Numbered from the stretch's first letter, positions 35,241 to 44,321 are shown. The stretch: DNA of 54,005 bases from JAVBJN01 sp031546985 (GCA_031546985.1 JAVBJN010000035.1:1-54005), one strand, 5' to 3'. Notes: generated from the sequence alone by a model not told the origin. Numbers and translations are program-made.

Positions 35241-36086
35241 ATGGAAATGATGAAGCGAATACTAATTGCAGCCCTTGCCCTTGCGGGCAGTACAATGGCG
35301 AAGGCACAGCTGGCCTATAACTCCTGGGAGTTTGGGATATCGGCAGGTGCATCGCAATATTTCGGAGACCTTAATCCTGAGCTGCGGGTCAATTATATCA
35401 ATGGTGCCGGAGGCATTACGGCAAAATATAATTTCTCGCACTACATCGGGTTGCGGGGTAGCCTGCATTATACCAAACTGGGCGCGCAAGACAGCAAATC
35501 TTCCAATGCTTACGAGAAAAAACGCAACCTTAGTTTTTATTCTAATATCATAGAAGGCGCCGTGCAGGCCGAGTTCAACTTTTTCCGGTTTGCTACCGGC
35601 GATAAAGAACACCGCTGGACCCCTTATCTTACCGGGGGCATTGGCATATTCAGTTACAACCCCTATACTTTCCTCGACGGTAAAAAGTACGACCTGCGCG
35701 AGCTGGGCACCGAAGGCCAGAATTTTGCAGGCTACAGCGACCGTAAATACAAGAATACAGCCGTTTGTTTTCCTATCGGCGCCGGGTTTAAATACTGGCT
35801 TAGGCCGGGCCTTAACCTCGGTTTCGAAATCTCTCACCGCCTTACCCGCACCGATTATATCGATGATGTAAGCCATACTTTCATTGGCCGCGACAAGTTT
35901 AACCCCAACGGATCAGATAAGGATAAAGCCGCATACCTGCTGCAAGACCGGTCTTATGAGGTAAGCGACAAATTATTAGGTACGCCGGGCAAACAGCGGG
36001 GCAACAGTAACTCTTACGACCAGTATCTGATGATGGAGTTTACCCTCACCTGGACGCTTAAAAGCTACGTCTGTCCTTCCTTTTAG
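35241..36086 (+). CDS. DUF6089-like outer-membrane beta-barrel protein
   Basis: 281 residues; ATG codons at 35241, 35247 and 35250 are all usable, the last best fitting the signal peptide MKRILIAALALAGSTMAKAQ. The mature part is beta-strand rich with GISAGASQYFGDLNPEL, LRGSLHYTKLG, YLTGGIGIFSYNPY and FEISHRLTRTDYIDDVS. It resembles DUF6089 proteins found beside uppS and bamA in this phylum. Function unknown, probably outer membrane. Confidence 0.82.
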   Translation: MEMMKRILIAALALAGSTMAKAQLAYNSWEFGISAGASQYFGDLNPELRVNYINGAGGITAKYNFSHYIGLRGSLHYTKLGAQDSKSSNAYEKKRNLSFYSNIIEGAVQAEFNFFRFATGDKEHRWTPYLTGGIGIFSYNPYTFLDGKKYDLRELGTEGQNFAGYSDRKYKNTAVCFPIGAGFKYWLRPGLNLGFEISHRLTRTDYIDDVSHTFIGRDKFNPNGSDKDKAAYLLQDRSYEVSDKLLGTPGKQRGNSNSYDQYLMMEFTLTWTLKSYVCPSF

Positions 36087-36173
36087 GCGGCTTACCCAAT
36101 CACAATATTCCAGTTAAAGTGCTGTTAAAAGCCAGTGCCGCCCATACAAGCAAAGGCCATTGGGCTATTTTTG

Positions 36174-36181
36174 TATCTTTG
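36174..36181 (+). promoter_or_regulatory. -7 box of uppS-bamA-ompH
   Basis: TATCTTTG, a full match, 29 nt before the uppS ATG. An adjacent TATTTTTG also fits. This suggests internal transcription start within the envelope cluster. Confidence 0.5.
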
Positions 36182-36210
36182 CGAGCCTTAATACGTTAAA
36201 CGGTAGAGGG

Positions 36211-36969
36211 ATGAACCTGAAAGCGCAGATAGATTTGCATAAAGTGCCACGTCATATTGCCATCATTATGGATGGTAACGGACGCTGGGCAAAAGAAAAA
36301 GGAGAGGATCGCCTGTATGGACACCATCAGGGTGTTTTAAGCGTGCGCGACATTGTAGAGGCTTGCGGAGAAATCGGCGTAGACTACTTAACGTTATATG
36401 CTTTCTCTACCGAGAACTGGAACCGGCCGGCCCAGGAAGTGCAGGGCCTGATGGAACTGCTGGTGGTAACACTGGCCAAGGAGGTAGAGAACCTTCATAA
36501 GAAAAATGTAAAGCTTCATGTAATCGGCGATATGGCCGCATTACCAGAAACCTGCCAGCAGGCATTGCAAAACTCGATGACCCTCACAGCTGCCAATACC
36601 GGTTTAAACCTGGTGCTGGCCCTGAGTTACAGCTCACGCTGGGAGATCACTGAGGCCGCCAGGCAACTGGCCGTACTGGTGCAGGAACAGAAACTGAAGC
36701 CCGAAGACATAAATGAAAAATTGTTTGAGCAGCATTTGACAACGGCTGCCATGCCCGATCCCGAGTTGATGATTAGAACCAGTGGAGAATGCAGGATTAG
36801 CAACTATTTGTTGTATCAGCTGGCCTATGCCGAGTTGTATTTTACACCCGTGCATTGGCCTGAATTCAGAAGAGAACATTTGTATAAAGCAATATTGGAT
36901 TACCAAAACCGGGAAAGGAGATTTGGCAAAACCAGCGAACAACTGCAAAATAATGAACAGACAGCTTAA
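36211..36969 (+). CDS. uppS: Isoprenyl transferase (undecaprenyl diphosphate synthase)
   Basis: 252 residues from the ATG at 36211 (MNLKAQIDL). Cis-prenyltransferase making the C55 lipid carrier of peptidoglycan and glycan synthesis. IIMDGNGRWA with the catalytic Asp near residue 20, YAFSTENWNRP, LALSYSSRWEI and MIRTSGECRISNYLLYQ are present. The residue after GE is Cys, where many family members have Gln or Met. Overlaps bamA by 17 bp. Confidence 0.95.
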   Translation: MNLKAQIDLHKVPRHIAIIMDGNGRWAKEKGEDRLYGHHQGVLSVRDIVEACGEIGVDYLTLYAFSTENWNRPAQEVQGLMELLVVTLAKEVENLHKKNVKLHVIGDMAALPETCQQALQNSMTLTAANTGLNLVLALSYSSRWEITEAARQLAVLVQEQKLKPEDINEKLFEQHLTTAAMPDPELMIRTSGECRISNYLLYQLAYAELYFTPVHWPEFRREHLYKAILDYQNRERRFGKTSEQLQNNEQTA

Positions 36970-39601
36970 TAAAGTTTTGTTGTTAACCCTTGCCTTGGGT
37001 GTTGCCCACCATGGCCTAAAGGCACAAAATTCCGGCATTTCACTAGGTCAGGCCAACCAGCGCCAGCGGCCCGGTTTACCCACCCAGTACGAAATTGGAG
37101 GGGTAACCATCAGCGGCACTAAATACCTGGACGAAGAACTTCTGATCTCCATATCGGGGCTTACCGTAGGCGATAAGGTATTTATACCCGCCGATGATAA
37201 GTTTACCAAAGCCATTACCAGTCTCTGGAAACAAAACCTGTTCTCCAACCTTAGCGTGGTAGCCACCAAATTTGTGGGCAATAAGGTGTTTATCGACATC
37301 CACGTTACAGAGCGTCCGCGTTTGTCGCGTTTCGGTTTCAAAGGCATTACCAAAAGTGAGGCCGGCGATCTGAAAGATAAAGTGGGCCTTATTAAAGGAC
37401 GTGTGGTAACCGAAGCTACCGTAAAGACCGCAGAAGAAAAGATTCGCAAATTCTATTTCGATAAGGGCTTCCTCAATGCCAATGTAACGGTAAATGAGCG
37501 CCCCGATACCTCGCTGGTAAACAGTGAGGTGCTTACGTTTATTATTTCCAAAGGCAAAAAGGTACATATCAACAATGTGAACATTGTGGGTAACGAAAAT
37601 GTGCCCGAAACCAAGCTGAAAGGTAAGCTGAAAGGCACCAAAGAAATGACCCGCATTACCCTGCACCCGCCTAAAGACAAAACCGTTTACGGCAATAATG
37701 AGCAGGATGTAGAAGGTTATTTCAAAAACTACGGATTTATGTCGCCTTCCAAAACACTGGAAGTGCTCGATCCTTATTTCCGTTTCAAATTGTTCTCCTC
37801 TTCTAAATTCAACCGCACCAAGTTCGAAGAAGATAAGCAGGCCCTTGTAGAGTATTACAACTCCCAGGGTTACCGCGATGCGCAGGTGGTAGCCGATACC
37901 ACTTACCTGGTTAAAACAGGTAATATGAACGTGGATATGAAGATAGACGAGGGTGATAAATATTATTTCGGCGATTTCTCCTGGAGAGGAAACACCAAAT
38001 ATTCATCCGAGTTCCTGTCCAAAGTATTGTCTATTAAGCGTGGCGATGTCTACAACGTAGAAATGCTGGATAAGCGCCTGGGCCGTATTCCCAGTGCCGA
38101 TGGTGAGGATATTACCAGTCTGTATATGGATGATGGTTACCTGTTCTTTAGCATCGATCCGGTAGAAACTTCTATCAACAACGATACCATCAACTACGAA
38201 GTACGCATCACCGAAGGGCCGCAGGCTACCATTAAAAACATTGGTATTGCCGGTAACGATAAAACCAACGAGCACGTAGTTCGTCGTGAGATCCGTACTG
38301 TACCCGGCAACAAGTTCTCCCGTGCCGATATTATCCGTACCCAGCGCGAGATTGCCAACCTGGGCTTCTTTAACCAGGAAAAAATTGGTATTCAGCCTAA
38401 GCCTAACCAGGCAGATGGTACCGTAGATATTGATTATACCCTGGAAGAAAAATCATCTGACCAGCTGGAGCTTTCGGCAGGTTTTGGTGGCGGTATTGGT
38501 ATTACCGGTACTTTGGGTGTAACATTTAACAACTTCTCGCTGCGCAATATCGCCAAGCCTTCGGCCTGGGATCCGTTGCCGGTGGGCGATGGTCAAAAAC
38601 TTTCGCTGCGTGGCCAGTCGAATGGTAAATACTACAACTCTATCACTTTCGGTTTCACCGAGCCGTGGCTGGGTGGTAAAAAACCCACAGCCCTCTCTGT
38701 GAACCTGAACCGTACCTTCCTTTCGAGCGTAGGTTATGGCTCCGATCTTAAGCCAAGAGATTACAGCATCGTATTTATGAGCGTAGGCGCCTCTATCAGC
38801 AAGCGTCTGAAATGGCCCGATGATAACTTTGTGCTGTCTTATGGTATTAACTATACCAACTATAACCTGCACAACTACAATGGTTTCTTACCCGACTTTA
38901 ACAATGGTAGAGCCAATAACCTCAACTTCAAATTCAGCATCGCCCGTTACTCGGTAGATCAGCCCCTGTTTCCAAGAAGCGGTAGCAACATCATGTTCAG
39001 CATGCAGTTTACACCGCCATACAGTGCCTTTAACGACAAAGACTACTCTACTGCCACACCGCAGGAGAAATACAAACTCATTGAGTACCATAAATACCGT
39101 TTCAATGCAGAGTGGTACCAGCGTGTAGCCGGTAACCTTATCATGAAAGTGGCTGCCAAATACGGCTTTATGGGCTATTACAACTCCGACATTGGACTGG
39201 CGCCGTTTGAGCGCTTCCAGGTGGGTGGCGATGGTTTGAGCGGTTACTCCCTGCTGGGTAGAGACATCATTGCCCAGCGTGGTTATGAAGTGTACTCGAG
39301 CAGCGCCGGCGACCCGATTTTTAACAAATACACGGTAGAACTGAGGTATCCGTTCTCGCTTAACCCAAGCTCTACCATTTATGGCCTGGCATTTGCAGAA
39401 GCAGCTAATTCATGGAGCAGTTTCAAATACTATAATCCGTTTACATTAAACCGTTCAGCAGGTGTGGGCGTAAGGGTGTTCCTGCCTATGTTTGGTCTGT
39501 TGGGTCTCGATTACGGGGTAGGATTTGACCGTTACGTACCGGGTGCTAAACTGAAAGACATGGCCCGTATCAGCTTCATGCTTGGTTTTGAACCTGAATA
39601 A
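36953..39601 (+). CDS. bamA: Outer-membrane assembly factor BamA
   Basis: 882 residues from the ATG at 36953 (MNRQLNKVLLLTLALG), which lies inside uppS. A signal peptide ends near LKA-QN. Tandem POTRA domains span about 50-440, with repeated GN..(V/T)..(V/I)RREI-type strands. The Omp85 barrel occupies about 450-882, with the conserved loop-6 type segment VGGDGLSGYSLLGRD. It inserts beta-barrel proteins into the outer membrane. Two Skp chaperone genes follow, the standard arrangement. Confidence 0.96.
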   Translation: MNRQLNKVLLLTLALGVAHHGLKAQNSGISLGQANQRQRPGLPTQYEIGGVTISGTKYLDEELLISISGLTVGDKVFIPADDKFTKAITSLWKQNLFSNLSVVATKFVGNKVFIDIHVTERPRLSRFGFKGITKSEAGDLKDKVGLIKGRVVTEATVKTAEEKIRKFYFDKGFLNANVTVNERPDTSLVNSEVLTFIISKGKKVHINNVNIVGNENVPETKLKGKLKGTKEMTRITLHPPKDKTVYGNNEQDVEGYFKNYGFMSPSKTLEVLDPYFRFKLFSSSKFNRTKFEEDKQALVEYYNSQGYRDAQVVADTTYLVKTGNMNVDMKIDEGDKYYFGDFSWRGNTKYSSEFLSKVLSIKRGDVYNVEMLDKRLGRIPSADGEDITSLYMDDGYLFFSIDPVETSINNDTINYEVRITEGPQATIKNIGIAGNDKTNEHVVRREIRTVPGNKFSRADIIRTQREIANLGFFNQEKIGIQPKPNQADGTVDIDYTLEEKSSDQLELSAGFGGGIGITGTLGVTFNNFSLRNIAKPSAWDPLPVGDGQKLSLRGQSNGKYYNSITFGFTEPWLGGKKPTALSVNLNRTFLSSVGYGSDLKPRDYSIVFMSVGASISKRLKWPDDNFVLSYGINYTNYNLHNYNGFLPDFNNGRANNLNFKFSIARYSVDQPLFPRSGSNIMFSMQFTPPYSAFNDKDYSTATPQEKYKLIEYHKYRFNAEWYQRVAGNLIMKVAAKYGFMGYYNSDIGLAPFERFQVGGDGLSGYSLLGRDIIAQRGYEVYSSSAGDPIFNKYTVELRYPFSLNPSSTIYGLAFAEAANSWSSFKYYNPFTLNRSAGVGVRVFLPMFGLLGLDYGVGFDRYVPGAKLKDMARISFMLGFEPE

Positions 39602-39631
39602 TAATTGTTAAAACTCAAAACACACTTTGAT

Positions 39632-40156
39632 ATGAAAAAGATGTTTCTGATTATGGCATTTGGCATTCTGGGGGCTACCGCCGCCAATGCGCAACGCTAT
39701 GCCATCATCGACAGTAAATATATCCTGGAGCAGCTGCCGGAATACAAAGACGCGCAGAAAAAACTGGACCTCTCCTCCGAGGCATGGCAGAAAGAAATTG
39801 ACGCCAAATTCCAGGAGATAGACCGCATGTATAAAAGCTACCAGGCAGAGCAGGTAATGCTGAGCGACGATATGCGTAAGAAACGTGAGCAGGAGATTAT
39901 GGATAAGGAAAAAGCGGCCAAAGACCTGCAAAAGAAACGTTTTGGTTACGAAGGCGACCTGTTTACCCAGCGTCAGAACATCGTAAAACCAATTCAGGAT
40001 AAAGTGTACAATGCCGTGCAGAAGATGGCCACCGCCAAAGGTTTGGACCTTATTATGGACAAAGCAGCGGGTGTAACCGTATTCTACGCCGATCCTAAGC
40101 TGGACAGAAGTGCCGATATCCTGAAAGACCTTGGCGTAAAAGTAACAGGTAAATAA
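39632..40156 (+). CDS. OmpH/Skp-family periplasmic chaperone 1
   Basis: 174 residues from the ATG at 39632 (MKKMFLIMAFG). Signal peptide to NA-QR; YAIIDSKYILEQLPEYKDAQKKLD and a long charged coiled coil (about 45-125) are the Skp tentacle layout; C-terminal strand segment GLDLIMDKAAGVTVFYADP. Holds unfolded outer-membrane proteins for BamA. 30 bp after bamA. Confidence 0.93.
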   Translation: MKKMFLIMAFGILGATAANAQRYAIIDSKYILEQLPEYKDAQKKLDLSSEAWQKEIDAKFQEIDRMYKSYQAEQVMLSDDMRKKREQEIMDKEKAAKDLQKKRFGYEGDLFTQRQNIVKPIQDKVYNAVQKMATAKGLDLIMDKAAGVTVFYADPKLDRSADILKDLGVKVTGK

Positions 40157-40168
40157 GTTTTTAAATTT

Positions 40169-40176
40169 TATATTTG
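40169..40176 (+). promoter_or_regulatory. -7 box before the second Skp gene
   Basis: TATATTTG, matching TAnnTTTG, sits 27 nt before the ATG at 40203. Confidence 0.45.
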
Positions 40177-40202
40177 CGATCAATTAAAAATCTGACGAAA
40201 AA

Positions 40203-40721
40203 ATGAAAAAAATCGTTCTAGTAGCGTTGTTGGGTATCATGGGCTTTTGTGCCAATGCACAAACCCAGGTAAGTGTGGTTAATAAATTCGGATATATCGA
40301 CTCAAGAGAGCTCCTGGCGGCTATGCCCGAAGCTAAAAAAGCAGATACTGACCTCCAGGCATATGGCAAGACCCTCGAAGATGCATTAAAAACCATGTAT
40401 ACCGACTACGAAGCCAAAGGCAAAGCCTATGGTGCGCAGGAAAAAAGCATGACTGATGCCATGAAAGAAGTAAAACAAAAAGAACTCATGGATCTGGAAA
40501 AACGTATTCAGGATTATACCCAGGATGCGCAGAATAAAATCGCTGCTAAAAGAGAAGAGATCTACAAACCTATTCTCGAGAAAGCCGACAAAGCAATTAA
40601 AGATACTGCCAAAGAAAAAGGCTTTACCTATGTTTTCGACACCAGCAGCGGAGGTTTACTCTATGCGCAGGAAAGCGACAACATTCTTGCGCTCGTAAAA
40701 GCGAAACTGGGCATTAAATAA
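40203..40721 (+). CDS. OmpH/Skp-family periplasmic chaperone 2
   Basis: 172 residues. Signal peptide to CANA-QT; KFGYIDSRELLAAMPEAKKADTDL then coiled coil (about 45-125) and a C-terminal GFTYVFDTSSGGLLYAQ strand pair. A diverged paralogue of the preceding gene. Ends the cluster, followed by a terminator. Confidence 0.93.
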   Translation: MKKIVLVALLGIMGFCANAQTQVSVVNKFGYIDSRELLAAMPEAKKADTDLQAYGKTLEDALKTMYTDYEAKGKAYGAQEKSMTDAMKEVKQKELMDLEKRIQDYTQDAQNKIAAKREEIYKPILEKADKAIKDTAKEKGFTYVFDTSSGGLLYAQESDNILALVKAKLGIK

Positions 40722-40757
40722 GCGCAACAACCCCAAAAGGTTAAAAATATACAGGCT

Positions 40758-40793
40758 AACCGTCTCCGCTATACAGCAGAGACGGTTTTTTGC
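40758..40793 (+). terminator. Terminator of the bamA-skp cluster
   Basis: CCGTCTC pairs with GAGACGG (with inner GCT/AGC), followed by six T. Confidence 0.8.
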
Positions 40794-40884
40794 ATCTATA
40801 CTGGTAATCAGCCCGGTAAAACTGATCTATATCCTATAAAAACATGACTTTGACCCGCCTGGGCTAAGTGCGGCGATTTAGTTG

Positions 40885-40914
40885 TAACTTTGACGGCCCA
40901 ATGCCTGCCAGGCA
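40885..40914 (+). promoter_or_regulatory. Promoter and palindrome of the desaturase gene
   Basis: TAACTTTG at 40885-40892 is a full -7 match. Just after it TGCCTGCCAGGCA (40902-40914) is a perfect palindrome near the expected transcription start. ACTTTGAC occurs both at 40847-40854 and 40887-40894. Confidence 0.5.
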
Positions 40915-40954
40915 ACGGGAATTTTACGTTGATAACAATAACTCATTATAAATA

Positions 40955-42028
40955 GTGAAAACACCTAAGTTTAAAAGTGCTACCGATAACTTTCACTCCG
41001 ATCTTAAAAAGCGGGTGAACAGTTATTTTGAAGAAAACAAGATTAACCCCCATGGCAACAGTGGCCTGCTATGGAAAGCCGTCATGCTGGTGGTATCTTT
41101 CTTTGCCCTGTATATCTGGATGGTATTCTTTACACCGGCTTCCGTAGCGCTTTCGCTGGTGGTGTGCGCCGTAATGGGATTGATTACCGCTGCTATCGGG
41201 TTTAACGTAATGCACGATGGTGCACACGGTTCTTTTTCGGGCAGCCCGGTGGTAAACAAACTGGCCGCAGGCACCATTAACATATTTGGCGCCAGCCTGT
41301 TTATGTGGAGCATGAAGCACAATGTGATTCACCATGCCTACACCAACGTAGAAGAGTTTGACGATGATATCGACATTCAGCCCTGGTTGCGTATGAGCCC
41401 CGGCCAGCCCCGCTATTTCGCACACCGCTTCCAGTTCATCTACTTTGCACCGCTGTATAGCCTGCTGCTGATCCTTTGGATCTTTATGCTCGATTTCCAG
41501 AAATATTTCAAAGGTCGCATTGGCGCCATGCAGCTCAAGAAAATGAGCACCAAAGACCATGTGAGTTTCTGGGCAGTAAAAGTGGTTTATGTGGCCCTGT
41601 TCGTAGCCTTGCCAATTTATATGGTGGGTCTGGTACCTTTCCTCATGGGTTTCCTGGTTTATGCCCTCATTACCGGTTTTGTACTGAGCATCGTTTTCCA
41701 GCTGGCACACACCTTTGAAGAAACCACCTTTGCCCACGTTACCGAAAACAACGCCAATGTAGATACCCAATGGGCGGTGCACCAATTGCAAACCACAGCC
41801 AACTTTGCTACCCGCAGCGCATTGGTAAACTGGTATACCGGCGGCCTTAACTTCCAGGTAGAGCACCACCTGTTCCCAAAAATCTCGCACATCCATTACC
41901 CGGCCATTAACCGCATTGTAATGCAAACCTGCGCCGATTACGGGGTTATCTACCAGGAGTTTCCAAGTATGCACAAAGCAGTAATGAGTCACATTATATT
42001 TCTGAAGAAAATGGGAAAGGCCGCTTAA
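40955..42028 (+). CDS. Membrane fatty acid desaturase
   Basis: 357 residues from a GTG at 40955. Di-iron integral-membrane desaturase with His boxes H87-DGA-H91, H122-NVI-HH127 and QVEHHLFP (about 306-313), and two pairs of hydrophobic segments. It introduces a double bond into membrane acyl chains. The stop codon TAA lies inside the terminator stem that follows. Upstream palindrome may mediate regulation, for example by temperature or lipid state; not shown. Confidence 0.93.
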   Translation: MKTPKFKSATDNFHSDLKKRVNSYFEENKINPHGNSGLLWKAVMLVVSFFALYIWMVFFTPASVALSLVVCAVMGLITAAIGFNVMHDGAHGSFSGSPVVNKLAAGTINIFGASLFMWSMKHNVIHHAYTNVEEFDDDIDIQPWLRMSPGQPRYFAHRFQFIYFAPLYSLLLILWIFMLDFQKYFKGRIGAMQLKKMSTKDHVSFWAVKVVYVALFVALPIYMVGLVPFLMGFLVYALITGFVLSIVFQLAHTFEETTFAHVTENNANVDTQWAVHQLQTTANFATRSALVNWYTGGLNFQVEHHLFPKISHIHYPAINRIVMQTCADYGVIYQEFPSMHKAVMSHIIFLKKMGKAA

Positions 42029-42040
42029 GCAGCCTTTTTT
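42016..42040 (+). terminator. Terminator overlapping the desaturase stop
   Basis: AAAGGC and GCCTTT close a stem whose core is the palindrome GCTTAAGC containing the stop codon; T run follows. Confidence 0.7.
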
Positions 42041-42086
42041 CTTTTATACTATTTCCGGAGCATCGCTGCCCGAATTCAGCTACCTG

Positions 42087-42428
42087 CTATGGCTTCTCTG
42101 CCGGTTTACGCCGGGCCATCTCACAAGCGGCCTTATATTGCGCATACGTTTCCATATTTTCTGTAAGCGTTTGCACCAACAGCTCGGTTGTACCATTATC
42201 GCCAATAAAAGCTTCGCCTTCATATACCTTAGCCGGCTCACCACTGCAGCCTTCTTGTGTCCATACCTCGCCACTAACGATCGTATTGCCGCTTTCATCG
42301 GTTAGTACTATACGAAACTTGCTACAGGTAGGGTTGCCAATAACCAGCCAGGCCGATACTTTGGCAGGCTTAGCCTGTAGCCATACCGGCAACGATAACA
42401 TAGCCATGGCAATAAAGAAAGATTTCAT
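42087..42428 (-). CDS. Small secreted protein of unknown function
   Basis: 113 residues from the ATG at 42426-42428 (MKSFFIAMAML); signal peptide cleaved near LQA-KP. The mature part has two cysteines (PTCSK and EGCSG) and an EAFIGDNGTTELLVQTL segment, then a Lys/Arg helix. No family recognised. It converges with the desaturase gene. Confidence 0.6.
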   Translation of the reverse strand: MKSFFIAMAMLSLPVWLQAKPAKVSAWLVIGNPTCSKFRIVLTDESGNTIVSGEVWTQEGCSGEPAKVYEGEAFIGDNGTTELLVQTLTENMETYAQYKAACEMARRKPAEKP

Positions 42429-42486
42429 ACGGAGCAATTCTGGTGATTAAGATGTTGCTGTAATATACGAATACCGGCAACACAAA

Positions 42487-42509
42487 AAAAGAGGGGCTGC
42501 CCCCTCTTT
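42487..42509 (-). terminator. Terminator of the DUF937-like gene
   Basis: AAAGAGGGG pairs with CCCCTCTTT; minus-strand T run of seven follows. Confidence 0.8.
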
Positions 42510-42536
42510 CCTAAAACATATTGCTATGTTCAACTG

Positions 42537-43145
42537 CTATTTAAAGAATCCTTTGATCGTATCCATAATGCCGCCTGCGCTGCTGCCATTGCCTTGCTGC
42601 CCGGCTCCCGATGCGGCGCCGGTTACCATGCCAATAACATCCTGCAGGTCTACATCACCATCACCATCCTTATCAAGGCCGCCGCTCATTGCTTTTTGCA
42701 GCATGCCCTGCAGGTTAAGGCCGCCTAAAGCACTGCCACCACCCGCATCGCCACCGCTCAGGCCTTTTACCAGGCCATCCAGTGTAAAGGAGTTGTTGTT
42801 GGGGTCTTGTGTTTTATTGATAAGGCTGCCCAGCACTTTAGGAATAAGCGAAGCTGCAATGCCAGAAGCCGCCTGACTGTTGATGCCCAGCTTATCGGAG
42901 AGCGACTTTACCAGGTCGTTAGAGATATTGTTGGTGATGGGGTTATTGGTTAATCCGCTTTGTCCGGAAAACATATCCAGCACCTGTTTAAAGCCACCGC
43001 TGGCCAAAGCGCTCTGCAAACCACCTGCTACTGCGCTGGTCGTAAGCCCAATGGCTTCCTGATTATGGTTGTTGGGAACCTCGGGATTGTCTACAATGTC
43101 TTCCTGTGCGCTGCCCTGAACGAGCTGTAAGAGTTGATCCAGCAT
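42537..43145 (-). CDS. DUF937-like protein with EF-hand loop
   Basis: 202 residues, no signal peptide. The Ala/Gly/Ser/Leu-rich helical region resembles DUF937 (YidB-like): LTTSAVAGGLQSALASGGFKQVL. A perfect EF-hand loop lies at 158-169 (D158, D160, D162, G163, V165, D166, D169), suggesting calcium binding. Its ATG lies 8 nt after a terminator-like stem that ends prfA transcription, so its own promoter is not obvious. Confidence 0.72.
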   Translation of the reverse strand: MLDQLLQLVQGSAQEDIVDNPEVPNNHNQEAIGLTTSAVAGGLQSALASGGFKQVLDMFSGQSGLTNNPITNNISNDLVKSLSDKLGINSQAASGIAASLIPKVLGSLINKTQDPNNNSFTLDGLVKGLSGGDAGGGSALGGLNLQGMLQKAMSGGLDKDGDGDVDLQDVIGMVTGAASGAGQQGNGSSAGGIMDTIKGFFK

Positions 43146-43147
43146 AA

Positions 43148-43190
43148 TTAAAAAAATTGAGGGTTAACATGTAATGTCAACCCTCAATTT
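43148..43190 (-). terminator. Terminator of prfA lying directly before the next start codon
   Basis: AAATTGAGGGTT and AACCCTCAATTT pair (with ACAT/ATGT inside), followed on the minus strand by a T run that ends at the ATG of the DUF937-like gene. Confidence 0.75.
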
Positions 43191-43218
43191 ACGAAGAAAT
43201 GCCTTCTCCTATATTAAA

Positions 43219-44307
43219 TTATCCTAAAGCATTGAGTATATTTTCACCTGCTTTCATTTTCTCAGCATTTTCTGCAAACTGCAGCGCTTCTACCATTTCC
43301 TGGATATCGCCATTCATAAAGGCATCCAGCGAATACACGGTCATATTGATGCGGTGATCGGTAATACGGCCTTGTGGATAGTTGTACGTGCGGATCTTGG
43401 CACTCCGGTCGCCAGAGCTTACCAGGCTCTTACGCTGGCTGGCAATGGCCTCTTCGTGCTTACGTACCTGCTCTTCGTAGAGTTTGGTCCGCATCATAGA
43501 CGTAGCTTTTTCGCGGTTGCCCAGCTGGGTACGCTCTGTTTGGCAGGTAATTACCGTTCCGGTAGGTACGTGGGTAAGGATTACTTTGGTTTCTACCTTG
43601 TTCACGTTCTGGCCACCGGCACCACCACTTCGGGCGGTTTCCATTTTCAGATCGCTCTCTTTCAGTTCAAAGTCTACCTCTTCCGCCTCAGGCAGTACGG
43701 CTACGGTAGCGGCCGAAGTGTGTACCCGTCCGCTGGCTTCTGTAGCCGGCACACGCTGCACACGGTGAACGCCAGATTCGTATTTAAGGGTACCATACAC
43801 ATCATCACCTTCAATCTCGGCTACAATCTCTTTATAACCACCTGCAGTACCTTCGGTTTCGTTCAGCACGGCCATGCGCCAGCCCCTGGTATCGCAATAG
43901 CGCATGTACATACGAAACAGATCGCCTGCAAAAATGCTGGCCTCATCGCCACCGGTACCGGCACGAATCTCCAGGATCGCATTTTTCTCATCCTGCGGAT
44001 CTTTGGGAATCAATAGTTTACGCACCTCATCTTCCAGGGTCTCCTGCTGGGCAGAAAACGTTGTAATATCTGCTTTTGCCAGTTCTCTCAGTTCTTCATC
44101 GGTTTCTGTTTCCAGCACTTCTTTTCCGAATTCAATTCCGTCCAGACAGGCTTTATAGCGTTTGTAGGCATCTACAATCTTCTCCAGATTGCGGTATTCC
44201 TTACTTAGTTTAGAAAACTTCTTATTATCCGAAACAATCTCGGGGTTGGTTAACGCAACACCAATCTCATCAAACCTGGCTTTAATGGCTTCCAGTTTAT
44301 CGAGCAT
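43219..44307 (-). CDS. prfA: Peptide chain release factor 1
   Basis: 362 residues. Reads UAA and UAG: the PAT tripeptide in RVPATEASGRVHTS (about 187-189) is the RF1 codon-recognition motif. GGQ (about 238-240) in RSGGAGGQNVNKVET catalyses peptide release. The gene is divergent from the amidohydrolase gene. Confidence 0.97.
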   Translation of the reverse strand: MLDKLEAIKARFDEIGVALTNPEIVSDNKKFSKLSKEYRNLEKIVDAYKRYKACLDGIEFGKEVLETETDEELRELAKADITTFSAQQETLEDEVRKLLIPKDPQDEKNAILEIRAGTGGDEASIFAGDLFRMYMRYCDTRGWRMAVLNETEGTAGGYKEIVAEIEGDDVYGTLKYESGVHRVQRVPATEASGRVHTSAATVAVLPEAEEVDFELKESDLKMETARSGGAGGQNVNKVETKVILTHVPTGTVITCQTERTQLGNREKATSMMRTKLYEEQVRKHEEAIASQRKSLVSSGDRSAKIRTYNYPQGRITDHRINMTVYSLDAFMNGDIQEMVEALQFAENAEKMKAGENILNALG

Positions 44308-44321
44308 GTTAAAAATTTGTG

